Shown here one piece after another: positions 38,254 to 46,450 of a stretch of DNA of 64,000 nt. Every line of letters begins with the position of its first letter. The first letter of the stretch is position 1. A program made the position numbers and the translations under genes. Origin of the DNA: Microbacterium maritypicum (GTDB lineage Bacteria; Actinomycetota; Actinomycetes; Actinomycetales; Microbacteriaceae). Location of the stretch: NCBI RefSeq assembly GCF_041529975.1, contig NZ_CP168030.1:2294001-2358000 (forward strand), in the 5' to 3' direction. The notes under the pieces are model-generated. The model did not search any database. It saw only the letters and a program-made list of their open reading frames with translations, and was not told the origin of the DNA.

Positions 38254-39818
38254 TCGGAGTCCTCCAGATTCGCCACCATGTCATCGATCGAAGTGCGGAG
38301 TTCCACCTGGCGCGCCACGATCTGTGCGATCTCGGCGTTCAATGCCGTGATGTCGACGACCTCGCGTGTGTCTTCCTGCTCAACGTAGGAAGACACCGCG
38401 ATGTTGTAGCCGTTGGCAGCGATGTCCGCGTTCGAGACCAGTGTGGAGTAGTGCACTTCCTCGACGCGCTCATCAAGGGTCGTCAAGACGTTCTGCTGGT
38501 GCTCAGGCGTCAGCTTGTTCTTGTTGCCGACGCGCTTGAACTCGGACGAGGCATCGAGGAACAGCACGGAGTTGTCCGTCTTGGACTTCTTGAGCACGAT
38601 GATGCACGTCGCGATAGTCGTGCCGAAGAACAGATCGGCCGGGAGCTGGATGACGGCATCGACGTAGTTGTTGTCGATGAGGTACTGACGGATCTTTTGC
38701 TCCGCCCCTCCGCGGTATAGCACTCCCGGGAACTCAACGATGGCAGCCGTGCCGTTGACCGCCAGCCAGCTGAGGATGTGCATGGTGAAGGCGAGGTCGG
38801 CTTTCGACTTTGGTGCGAGCACTCCGGCCGGCGCGAAGCGCTCATCGTTAATCAGGAGTGGGTTCGCATCTCCATCCCACTTGATTGAGTACGGGGGGTT
38901 GGAGACGATCGCCTCGAACGGCTCGTCATCCCAGTGCGCCGGGTCGAGGAGCGTGTCGCCGTGTGCGAGATTGAACTTCTCGTAGTTGATGTCATGCAGG
39001 AACATGTTGATGCGCGCAAGGTTGTACGTCGTCAGGTTGATCTCCTGACCATAGAAGCCTTCCCGGACGTTCTCCTTGCCGAGTACCTTCGCGAACTTCA
39101 ACAGCAGCGAGCCCGAGCCAGCGGCCGGGTCGTAAACCTTGTTGACCGAGGTCTTGCCGAGGACGGTGATCCGAGCCAACAGCTCAGAGACTTCCTGTGG
39201 CGTGTAGTACTCGCCGCCAGACTTTCCGGCATTGGCTGCATACATCTGCATGAGGTACTCGTAGGCATCGCCGAACAGGTCGATCGAGTTGTCCTGAAGA
39301 TCGCCGAGAGGAAGATCACCGATGGCGTCCAGGAGCTTCACGAGCTTCTCATTGCGCTTCGGCACCGTGGCGCCGAGCTTGTTGCTGTTGACGTCGAGGT
39401 CGTCGAAGAGTCCCTTGACGTCGTTCTCACTGTCCGTTCCGAGTGCCGAGGCCTCGATGTTCTTGAAGACCCGCTCTAGCGTCTCGTTGAGGTTCTCGTC
39501 GGAGGCGGCGCGGGCACGCACGTTCGCGAAGAGCTCGGAAGGGACGATATAGAAGCCCTTTTCGGCCACGGTCTCGCTGCGACCGAACTCGGCTGCAACA
39601 TCGGGGAGCAGGGCGTAGTCGAACTCGGTGTCGCCGGCCGCGCGCTCACCCATGTTGATGTACGCCGCCAGGTTCTCAGAGATGAACCGATAGAAGAGCA
39701 TGCCGAGCACATAAGACTTGAAGTCCCAGCCATCGACAGATCCACGTAGATCGTTCGCGATCCGCCAGATCGTCTTGTGCAGCTCGGCGCGCTGGCCTTC
39801 TTTAGTGGTCGGTGCCAT
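38250..39818 (-). CDS. hsdM: type I restriction-modification DNA methyltransferase subunit M
   Basis: A 522-residue N6-adenine methyltransferase. Motif I is 'VYDPAAGSGSLLLK' and motif IV 'SNPPYS'; the N-terminal HsdM domain reads 'LHKTIWRIANDLRGSVDGWD'. ATG 39818 has GGAG seven bases upstream, so I reject a start 35 codons further out. It is the first gene of the operon and lies about 146 bases after the predicted transcription start, with an inverted repeat in that leader. Confidence 0.95.
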   Translation of the reverse strand: MAPTTKEGQRAELHKTIWRIANDLRGSVDGWDFKSYVLGMLFYRFISENLAAYINMGERAAGDTEFDYALLPDVAAEFGRSETVAEKGFYIVPSELFANVRARAASDENLNETLERVFKNIEASALGTDSENDVKGLFDDLDVNSNKLGATVPKRNEKLVKLLDAIGDLPLGDLQDNSIDLFGDAYEYLMQMYAANAGKSGGEYYTPQEVSELLARITVLGKTSVNKVYDPAAGSGSLLLKFAKVLGKENVREGFYGQEINLTTYNLARINMFLHDINYEKFNLAHGDTLLDPAHWDDEPFEAIVSNPPYSIKWDGDANPLLINDERFAPAGVLAPKSKADLAFTMHILSWLAVNGTAAIVEFPGVLYRGGAEQKIRQYLIDNNYVDAVIQLPADLFFGTTIATCIIVLKKSKTDNSVLFLDASSEFKRVGNKNKLTPEHQQNVLTTLDERVEEVHYSTLVSNADIAANGYNIAVSSYVEQEDTREVVDITALNAEIAQIVARQVELRTSIDDMVANLEDSE

Positions 39819-39867
39819 TGTGTTTGTCTCCTGCGCAGCATGGCGCGATTCGTAGTAGTCACGCTCA

Positions 39868-39903
39868 CCCCCAAGGTATCGGTCGATGCCGACACCTTGG
39901 GGG
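39868..39903 (-). repeat. inverted repeat in the hsdM leader
   Basis: CCCCCAAGGT (39868-39877) and ACCTTGGGGG (39894-39903) are perfect 10-base inverted repeats separated by 16 bases. They lie 50-85 bases before the hsdM start, inside the predicted mRNA leader. It can form a strong RNA hairpin or serve as the binding site of a dimeric controller; no T-run follows, so it is not a terminator. Confidence 0.7.
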
Positions 39904-39970
39904 AGCGCCTCGGGTTTGAACATGCTGTCGGGAGCATTCGTGGCTCGAACCGGTTCAGCTTGCTGGGGTA

Positions 39971-39999
39971 ATTATCGCATGAACAGGTCTTTTTTGAAA
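39971..39999 (-). promoter_or_regulatory. predicted promoter of the restriction/defence operon
   Basis: On the minus strand: TTTCAA (complement of 39994-39999), 17-base spacer, GATAAT (complement of 39971-39976) preceded by TGC, an extended -10. Transcription would start near 39964. Confidence 0.6.
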
Positions 40000-40045
40000 C
40001 ACTGACGAATGATGTGGGGTGCACGACTCCATCGAGGGTGCGCGC

Positions 40046-40756
40046 TCAATTGAACTCGAAGTCCTTATACGAGCTCCGGACATTGAAGCGCCGTCCGTCC
40101 TTGCGTCGTTGCAAGAATCCGGCGACGGTGTCGACATCGTTGGGGCGCATCCCGAGCTCGCGGCACTTTGCGCGAACCTGCTCGACGGTAATCGGAACCC
40201 AGCGGTCGGGTCGGTTCATCATGTCGGCCTTGAGCATGTCCTCCTCATTCCACTTGAGTCCCGACGAGTAGCCCGCAGCCATGGAAGCGACGTACTCGAG
40301 GATGCCGTCGACGCCGTTGGGCAACGGCTCGCTTGGGGTATCGCTCTCCGCCTCCATCCGAGGCGGTACTGTCGCGTCCTTGAGGAGTTGGACTGGATGG
40401 ACGTCCTCAATCCAGTCTTCGGCTTCCGTGCCGCCGTGCTCGATCACGACCAGTGCGTCAGGTGTCGCATCCCACAGATCGTTGAGATGCTGGCGGTCGG
40501 GCCAGCAGTACACAACACGACGCCCACGTAGCGATCCGACCGAGAACCCGCGCCAGGTGTGCTGTGTGACTCCTGGCTGCTTAATGAGGCGCTTCAAACT
40601 GTCGCCGTCGAAGTCCTTCTGGGGCGTGACGACGATCACTGGCCCGCCTTCTTGATCGGCGAGCCATCGGAGCGCTCGTAGATTCTGAGCGTCGCGGGTG
40701 TCGTCTTCGGTGATTCGTGAGATGGCGACGGGGTGGTTGCCGGTGTTGGATGTCAT
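40046..40756 (-). CDS. island protein of unknown function
   Basis: A 236-residue soluble protein. The N-terminal part ('GGPVIVVTPQKDFDGDSLKRL', shortened) looks like an alpha/beta domain and the C-terminal part ('MRPNDVDTVAGFLQRRKDGRRF') is basic and helical. I recognise no family. ATG 40756 has AGAGGA six to seven bases upstream, which decides against an ATG 20 codons earlier. It lies upstream of hsdM on the same strand but ends before the predicted hsdM promoter. Confidence 0.65.
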   Translation of the reverse strand: MTSNTGNHPVAISRITEDDTRDAQNLRALRWLADQEGGPVIVVTPQKDFDGDSLKRLIKQPGVTQHTWRGFSVGSLRGRRVVYCWPDRQHLNDLWDATPDALVVIEHGGTEAEDWIEDVHPVQLLKDATVPPRMEAESDTPSEPLPNGVDGILEYVASMAAGYSSGLKWNEEDMLKADMMNRPDRWVPITVEQVRAKCRELGMRPNDVDTVAGFLQRRKDGRRFNVRSSYKDFEFN

Positions 40757-40788
40757 CGGTTTCCTCTGGGCTCGGGTGCTGTGCCGCG

Positions 40789-41550
40789 ATGCTACGAGAA
40801 GCCGCAGACATTGCACGCGTAAGGAGACGCATCATCGCGCTTACCGAAGAACAGAAGCTGGCCCGAATGGCGAAGCGCCGACTGGACGAAGCTTTGAGAG
40901 CGGAACGTCGCGCGCACCGCCACGAGGCGCAACGGCTGCGGTGGGCCGATGAGGGCATGTATCTGACACGCGACGAAGCCGAGGCCGGCGAACCCTGCCG
41001 CGGCTGCGGCCTGCCGGTCATCGATGGACTGGACAACTGGCCCGGTACCTCCGTCATGAGCGAGGGCGAGCGGATCGAGTACGACAATGTCGAAGCGCGC
41101 TTCCGCGAGATGCACCCGGACTGTGATTCGCACCGCTGGAGCATGGCTGGCTCACGGGCGACGCATTGCGGCTCGTGCTGTCCTCCGCTCCCGATCCCCG
41201 AACGGCACCTGGAGAACCTCCGCCGCTTCTTGGCGTCTCTACCGCCTCGCCGAGAAGATGACCTGGTGGTTTGGGCTCGGACACTCACCTGCGGGCATCG
41301 CGTCGAGGTCAGCGTGCACCATTCGCACAGCGGACCGAGTCTGTCCACTGAGTGGTGCCCTGATTGCGAGCTCACTCGAGGCGTTGTCAGCTCCGAGAAG
41401 GTCATGAGTGCTACTTCCCGCGCAGCGGAAGCCAGACGTCAGCACATGGAGGAAGTGGCACAAGTCGAACGTGACGTCGAGAAGGCCGAGGAGTCCGTGC
41501 GGGCCACTAAGCGGAAGCTGGATGCCCTGCGTGCAAAACCGCCGCTCTAA
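40789..41550 (+). CDS. cysteine-rich protein of unknown function
   Basis: A 253-residue protein divergent from the preceding gene. It has several Cys pairs that could bind zinc: 'CRGCG' near 66, 'HCGSCC' near 127, 'CGH' near 172 and 'CPDC' near 194. The N-terminal 50 residues and the C-terminal 45 residues are Arg/Lys/Glu-rich helices, probably coiled coil. No family is recognised. The start is uncertain: ATG 40789 has no clear ribosome-binding site and the frame is open to 40717. Confidence 0.55.
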   Translation: MLREAADIARVRRRIIALTEEQKLARMAKRRLDEALRAERRAHRHEAQRLRWADEGMYLTRDEAEAGEPCRGCGLPVIDGLDNWPGTSVMSEGERIEYDNVEARFREMHPDCDSHRWSMAGSRATHCGSCCPPLPIPERHLENLRRFLASLPPRREDDLVVWARTLTCGHRVEVSVHHSHSGPSLSTEWCPDCELTRGVVSSEKVMSATSRAAEARRQHMEEVAQVERDVEKAEESVRATKRKLDALRAKPPL

Positions 41551-41621
41551 GCAGCGCGGCTACGTCCGGGCCCTCGACTAGCGTGGCTCATGACGGGCCT
41601 TTGCCTTGAACAGGAGCGAGC

Positions 41622-42896
41622 ATGAGCGGCGAAATCGAGCTGGTGAGCGACGGCGACGGCGTTGCCATCTTTGGTGACCCCAGAGAGATCGACCTCTTCC
41701 TCTCCACCGCTGGAGTGCCGTCGAAGGAGATCGCGCTTCACCATAAGCTCGGCTCCGCCCTGAGCACCGGTTCGGGCGCCGCGCAGGCCGGCTCTCAGAT
41801 TGCTGCGAACTCGGGACGCTGGGTGAAACTGACCGAGGATTCCGCCAAAGCGCTCAAACTTGGCAAAGCGATGAAGGGATCGTCCGATGGCGTGAGCCGC
41901 GCCATCGCGACGACAAGCAAGGGCAAGGTCACGAAGATCCTTGAGTTCGTGAAACCCGGGTCGGTCGGATCGATGCTTACTAATCCAGCGATGCTCGCAG
42001 GTGCTGCAGGCATCATGGCGCAATTGGCCATGCAGCAGACGATGGACGAGATCACGGACTATCTCGCCAAGATCGATGAGAAGGTCGATGACGTGCTGCG
42101 TGCGCAGAAGGACGCAGCGCTGGCCGAGATGATCGGCGTCGGCTTCGTCATCGACGAGGCGATGACTGTCCGAGAGCACACCGGGCGGGTATCGAACGTG
42201 ACGTGGTCGAAGGTGCAGGGCGCTTCGCAGATCGTCGCCACTACGCAGGCCTACGCGCTGCGGCAGCTCGATGCCCTGGCCGAGAAGCTGGAGAAGAAGC
42301 GAAGCGTCGGCGATGTTGCGGAGGTCGCTGCTGCGGCGGACGCCACCGTCGAAGAATGGTTGGCTGTCCTTGCGCGTTGCTTCCAGCTCCAGGACGGCCT
42401 CGCAGTACTTGAACTTGACCGCGTGCTCGATGCCGAGCCCGCCGAACTCGAAAGCCACCGCGCTGGTCTTCAGGCTGCCCGTCGCAAGCGCCGCGAACAG
42501 ATTGCAACCACGACGCGCGGCCTGCTCGCTCGCATGGACGCGGCGGCGAGCACAGCGAACGAAAAGGCGCTCCTGCATCCTTTCAAAGCGGCCACCGTCG
42601 TGCGATCCAGCAATGAAGTCGCGGCTGACGTCCTAGTTTTCAACGAGCGGATCGGGATTGATACAACTCGCCAGGAGATCGAGACCAAGCGCTGGCATGA
42701 GGCGGTAGGCGAAGCGAGGGAAAAGGCGGTTGAAGCTAGCGGTGAAGCCGTCGAGGTTGTGCGACGCTTCAGCATAAAGACATTCGAAGACGCGAAAGTA
42801 GTTGGCGAGAAGCTCGGCCATGAGATCGCCGAACGGATGCCACAGCGGCGCGCTTCCGCCGACGCCGATGCCGCTGCCACGGGTGATGAGCGGTAG
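41622..42896 (+). CDS. helical protein with central hydrophobic segment, unknown function
   Basis: A 424-residue protein. Residues about 115-140 ('MLTNPAMLAGAAGIMAQLAM') are hydrophobic enough for one membrane or pore-forming helix; the rest is mostly charged helix with likely coiled coils ('LDALAEKLEKKRSVGD', 'AREKAVEASGEAVEVVRR'). No enzymatic motif is visible. GGAGCGAGC precedes ATG 41622. The next gene starts nine bases after its stop, so they probably act together. In a defence island a membrane-acting effector is one possibility, but this is inference from context only. Confidence 0.7.
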   Translation: MSGEIELVSDGDGVAIFGDPREIDLFLSTAGVPSKEIALHHKLGSALSTGSGAAQAGSQIAANSGRWVKLTEDSAKALKLGKAMKGSSDGVSRAIATTSKGKVTKILEFVKPGSVGSMLTNPAMLAGAAGIMAQLAMQQTMDEITDYLAKIDEKVDDVLRAQKDAALAEMIGVGFVIDEAMTVREHTGRVSNVTWSKVQGASQIVATTQAYALRQLDALAEKLEKKRSVGDVAEVAAAADATVEEWLAVLARCFQLQDGLAVLELDRVLDAEPAELESHRAGLQAARRKRREQIATTTRGLLARMDAAASTANEKALLHPFKAATVVRSSNEVAADVLVFNERIGIDTTRQEIETKRWHEAVGEAREKAVEASGEAVEVVRRFSIKTFEDAKVVGEKLGHEIAERMPQRRASADADAAATGDER

Positions 42897-42905
42897 GGGA
42901 TAGCC

Positions 42906-43769
42906 ATGGACGTTCGTGGGCCCACGCCGCACGAGACGCGAATTGAGCTTTCTGGAGCGCTCATTGGCATCATCAGCTGCACCAACCGAGTGGTCGGTCG
43001 CACCTCGCGTCTCGCAGGTCCCCAACCCGGAACGACAGCTCACAAATGGCTTGAGGGAGGGAGCTGGTCGACGGGGTTCGCATCAATCATGCAGGCGATC
43101 AGCACCGCCGCAGATCACGGTCGCGCATTCGCCTGGGTTTTACGCGCCAAGGAAGATCACGGGCCATCGTTTGCGGCGTTGTGTCGCGCTTTCGTGGAAG
43201 TCGCTGGACGCGCGTGGTGGTTGCTTGATTCTTGCGATGCCGCCCAGCTTGAGTACCGTGCGGCGGCGATGCGACTCACGGAGGTGAGGGAGAAGGGCAG
43301 CAGCGGACTTACAGTTCGCGTTCGTGACGGCGTTTACGAAACTGTCAGCTACGAGGAGGCGCTTCTCGACGCTCAAAGGGCACTCAGCCGGGTGAGCGTC
43401 GCCGGACGCAAGGAGAAGAAGACACCGGGCTACACAGCGCTGGCGTGTGGTGTGATGTCCGCCGCTGAGATCGTCGAACCCGACGCCAAGTACTCGCATC
43501 TGTCTGCCGTATCGCACGGCGCGGGGTTCAGCGTTGGCGGGCTCGGTGCACGAGCACCCCACCAAGCCGACGGGTTTACGCATTTCACGATCTCGCTGCC
43601 GATCGCGAACGCCCAGCAATATCTCCGGATCATGACTCGGGTATTCAACGTCGTGATGGAGAAGTTCATCTCGCTCGCGGGAGATTCTGCTGAGCAGGCC
43701 CGCTGGCGTTACGCGTATGTGAATGGACACAACAGAATCGTTAACGCGTTCGACGCCCTGTCTGATTGA
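42906..43769 (+). CDS. island protein of unknown function, partner of the preceding gene
   Basis: A 287-residue soluble, mostly helical protein ('FAALCRAFVEVAGRAWWLLD', 'VFNVVMEKFISLAGDSAEQ'). I recognise no family and see no catalytic motif. It is spaced nine bases from the upstream gene. The 192 bases that follow hold only an imperfect GC-rich hairpin around 43926-43954 before the convergent ribbon-helix-helix gene. Confidence 0.65.
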   Translation: MDVRGPTPHETRIELSGALIGIISCTNRVVGRTSRLAGPQPGTTAHKWLEGGSWSTGFASIMQAISTAADHGRAFAWVLRAKEDHGPSFAALCRAFVEVAGRAWWLLDSCDAAQLEYRAAAMRLTEVREKGSSGLTVRVRDGVYETVSYEEALLDAQRALSRVSVAGRKEKKTPGYTALACGVMSAAEIVEPDAKYSHLSAVSHGAGFSVGGLGARAPHQADGFTHFTISLPIANAQQYLRIMTRVFNVVMEKFISLAGDSAEQARWRYAYVNGHNRIVNAFDALSD

Positions 43770-43961
43770 CAGCCGACGACCCTCCAGGCCTCCTTACTGT
43801 TGTCGCGGCCGAGAAACTCTGGTTCTCGGCAAGCCGCGGGGCAGCAACGAGGGCACGAAAGTGATTCCGGGCAAACTGCCCGGGGAGAGCGTCCCAACGC
43901 GCTCAGATCCCCGGACAGCCGCCCCTCTCCCGTTCCCCAGTGCGGGGGAGGGAGCCTTACG

Positions 43962-44279
43962 TCAGGCAGAGCCCGACTTTGCACGCGGAGCCTTGGCTCC
44001 GGTGCCGCCGAAGATAGCCTCGATCGCGTTCTGCTTGGTCTTGGCCTCGCGTTCGATCTCGGCGCGGACCGTCTCCGCCCTGGCGAGCACCTTGGGGTCG
44101 GACTTACTGGTCTCGACCCAGGCCTCGAGGGCGATGCGGATCTCTTCGGTGACGGAACGGTCGTTGAGCTGGGCAATAACTTCCAGCTGCGCCCGGAGGC
44201 CGTCGGTGATGCGAACGCTAAGCGGTCGCGTGGGGCCGAGTGCCGACATCGGCACTTCAGCGGGTTGGTTCTCACTCAT
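43962..44279 (-). CDS. ribbon-helix-helix DNA-binding protein
   Basis: A 105-residue protein with an Arc-type core: strand 'RPLSVRITDGL' then helices 'RAQLEVIAQLND' and 'VTEEIRIALEAWVE' (residues about 24-62), and a Lys/Ala-rich C-terminal tail. Such proteins repress transcription or act as accessory factors in recombination and mobilisation. GGAGG seven bases before ATG 44279 sets the start. It stands alone; no toxin partner is adjacent. Confidence 0.75.
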   Translation of the reverse strand: MSENQPAEVPMSALGPTRPLSVRITDGLRAQLEVIAQLNDRSVTEEIRIALEAWVETSKSDPKVLARAETVRAEIEREAKTKQNAIEAIFGGTGAKAPRAKSGSA

Positions 44280-44429
44280 GGTGAGCCTCCTCATCGGGAG
44301 CGGCCGGCGAACCTGGGTGGTTCTCCTGCATGCCGCATGCCGATGAGGAACGACGCTGAGTATGAACCGCTACTCCAGCACGTCGATCTTCCGATCGCGA
44401 GCGTTGTGAAAACTACGGCGGAACAGGAC

Positions 44430-44458
44430 TTGAACAGATTGCGCTCATGCTTCATAGT
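44430..44458 (+). promoter_or_regulatory. predicted promoter of the surface cluster
   Basis: TTGAAC (44430-44435), 17-base spacer, CATAGT (44453-44458), with transcription expected near 44465 and the first ATG at 44485. Confidence 0.55.
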
Positions 44459-44484
44459 CAGGCCGGTAAAGAGGATGCACGAGC

Positions 44485-44691
44485 ATGAATACGAAGACGA
44501 GGGAACGACTAGATCAGCTGCTGAACACCGAGATGGACCGCAAGGCCTTCTTGAAGTATTGCGGCGTCGCATTCCTGAGCGTTATCGGTATCAGCGGCCT
44601 GATTCATGCCTTGAACAGAGCCGTCAGGAAGCCGACGACAAGCAGCCCGGAAAGGTCGAGTGGTTACGGGGGTCGAGCTTTCGGTGAGTAG
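44485..44691 (+). CDS. small single-span membrane protein
   Basis: A 68-residue protein: charged N-terminal helix 'TKTRERLDQLLNTEMDRKAF', one membrane segment 'FLKYCGVAFLSVIGISGLI' and a short tail rich in Ser/Gly. Small proteins with this 'DRKAFLKYCGVA' start occur in Actinobacteria beside tail-fibre-like surface proteins, as here; the function is unknown. GAGGA lies about nine bases upstream. Confidence 0.65.
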   Translation: MNTKTRERLDQLLNTEMDRKAFLKYCGVAFLSVIGISGLIHALNRAVRKPTTSSPERSSGYGGRAFGE

Positions 44692-45022
44692 CCCACTTCT
44701 GAGCTCCGAATCATATGCTCGCCAGCCGATACGGCAGTTCATGGCCGCGCTGCTGATGACCGCCGTCGCCGCGCTGACGACGATCGGCCTCACTGCGCCA
44801 GTCGGTGCCCAGAGCGTCTACGGCGACAGTTCGGTCTACGGCAGCAATGCCTACGGGGCCGGCGCTGCGAGTGAGTCAGTGCTGCCGCCGAACACGGGAT
44901 TCGGACGCTTCGTGCAGAACGCCCTCGAGCACCCTCTGCTGATCTGGGGATCTGGGATGCTCCTCGTGGCCGCCGTCATGGTGGCAATCGGAAGAACAAA
45001 ACGACGTAAGCAGGAGAACTAA
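44684..45022 (+). CDS. secreted protein with sortase-like C-terminal anchor
   Basis: A 112-residue protein with an N-terminal signal segment ('MAALLMTAVAALTTIGLTAPVGAQS', abbreviated by its core 'LLMTAVAALTTIGL') and a C-terminal module of PPNTG, a membrane segment ('LLIWGSGMLLVAAVMVAIG') and positive tail 'RTKRRKQEN'. This is the layout of a cell-wall sorting signal, with P instead of L in LPxTG. The mature part is tiny and Tyr/Gly/Ser-rich ('VYGDSSVYGSNAYGAG'). GTG 44684 overlaps the preceding stop; GTG 44660 is an alternative. Confidence 0.65.
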   Translation: MSSPLLSSESYARQPIRQFMAALLMTAVAALTTIGLTAPVGAQSVYGDSSVYGSNAYGAGAASESVLPPNTGFGRFVQNALEHPLLIWGSGMLLVAAVMVAIGRTKRRKQEN

Positions 45023-45025
45023 TGC

Positions 45026-46432
45026 ATGGCACGATTACCGCAAGTCGGTGGAGATAAAGGTAACTGGGGAGATATCCTCAACGACTACCTCAAGCAGGCC
45101 CACGCCGACGACGGAACCCTTAAAGCCGGCATCGTCGGCGCACCGCAACTGAAGCCGAGCTCCGTCACAGGAGATGCGCTCGCCAGCAACAGCGTCAATG
45201 CCAGCAAGATCGCCGAGGGGGCCGTTGGTGCCGCTCAGCTCGCTGATGGGTCCGTGACTCGGTCGAAGGTGGCTGGTGCTGGGCAGGCTGACGGTATTGC
45301 AACCCTCGACCGGGACGGTCGACTACCGGAAACGCAGGTTCCGACACGGTTAGAAGCGCCGGAGCTTTCCAACACCATTGTCACGGTGGCGGATGCCATG
45401 CCCGAGGCCTACCTGAACGCGATCAGCGCACCTAACGGGGCAATCACGAGCATTACGCACGGAGAATTGTCCGCGTCGTTCGGCAACTCCCCGGCGACTG
45501 TCACGGGCGATCGCATCACGCATTCACCGACCACAGCATCGAACAGCGCCGCCTACATCCAGGCCGATATCGGCGGGCCGTGCCGACGCGTCGGCATGGA
45601 GTTCGAGATTCCAAACGCCGGAAATGGCACCCTCGCGATCGTCATCCCCAACACATCCTGGGCGGGTGGGATTGTCAACGCTGGGCTGCATACCACCGTC
45701 ACAGCGGCGGGCATCGTTTCGTCGGGCCGGAACGTGGGCGGCACGAACACCGGCACCAACACGACCCGCGTCGGGCCGCTCACCGGAGTGCACAGCATCG
45801 AGGCGCTCCTGGACGACGTGCGCGAAGAGATCACCATCCTTCTCGACGGGGTAGAGGTTCTCCGCTACACCGACGCCATCGCGTTCACGATGCTCTCCGA
45901 CTTCGCGATCTGGGAACTCTTCCAGGCGAACGGGACATCCGGCGTCCCGTCGTTCATCCGCTCGGCATGGGCGGGCAAGCGGACGCTGATCCCGCCGACC
46001 GCGCGCGGCGCACGCATCGAGCGCGTCCGCAAGGGGTACGGCAACACGTTCGCCACTCCGGCATCCATTAGCCTTCCGACGACGTACCGTGCCGTGCTCG
46101 GCATCGGCGCTCTGGGCGTCTACTTCCCGCCGTCCGGGCGACTGCTGTGCGAGTACGAGGTCTGGATCAGCGCGAACGCGCTCACCGCTGGCGTGCGACG
46201 CGTCTACGGATCGATCGCGTCATCGCAGGACAAGGCTCTGATGTACGGCGGCCAACTCGGTCTTGCGCGATGCCGCACTATCGTCAGCGGCACGCCTGGC
46301 GCGCTACAGATCCTCTCGCCGCAGATGTGGGCAGAGGATGCCTCCGGCACCGTCACCGCCACTATCAGTGCAACTTCTGGACCCGCCGTGATGATGGCTA
46401 CACCTATCGAGGCCGTCGTGCCAACGAGCTAG
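45026..46432 (+). CDS. tail-fibre-like surface protein
   Basis: A 468-residue protein. The N-terminal 35 residues ('LPQVGGDKGNWGDILNDYLK') form a module seen at the head of many actinobacterial fibre-like proteins. Residues 40-95 are repeats of the type 'LKPSSVTGDALASNSVNASK' and 'GAVGAAQLADGSVTRSKV', typical of extended trimeric shafts. The C-terminal about 330 residues are beta-rich with Thr/Gly/Ala and may be a binding head. AGGAG precedes ATG 45026. No other tail genes are nearby, so it is more likely a cell-surface adhesin encoded with the anchored protein before it. Confidence 0.7.
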   Translation: MARLPQVGGDKGNWGDILNDYLKQAHADDGTLKAGIVGAPQLKPSSVTGDALASNSVNASKIAEGAVGAAQLADGSVTRSKVAGAGQADGIATLDRDGRLPETQVPTRLEAPELSNTIVTVADAMPEAYLNAISAPNGAITSITHGELSASFGNSPATVTGDRITHSPTTASNSAAYIQADIGGPCRRVGMEFEIPNAGNGTLAIVIPNTSWAGGIVNAGLHTTVTAAGIVSSGRNVGGTNTGTNTTRVGPLTGVHSIEALLDDVREEITILLDGVEVLRYTDAIAFTMLSDFAIWELFQANGTSGVPSFIRSAWAGKRTLIPPTARGARIERVRKGYGNTFATPASISLPTTYRAVLGIGALGVYFPPSGRLLCEYEVWISANALTAGVRRVYGSIASSQDKALMYGGQLGLARCRTIVSGTPGALQILSPQMWAEDASGTVTATISATSGPAVMMATPIEAVVPTS

Positions 46433-46450
46433 CCCACCGATTGCCCACAA

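Noticed and set aside
43926-43954. Terminator between the 287-residue gene and the RHH gene.
   Set aside because: The CCCC/GGGG stem is imperfect and lacks a T-run, so I mention it only as a possible hairpin.
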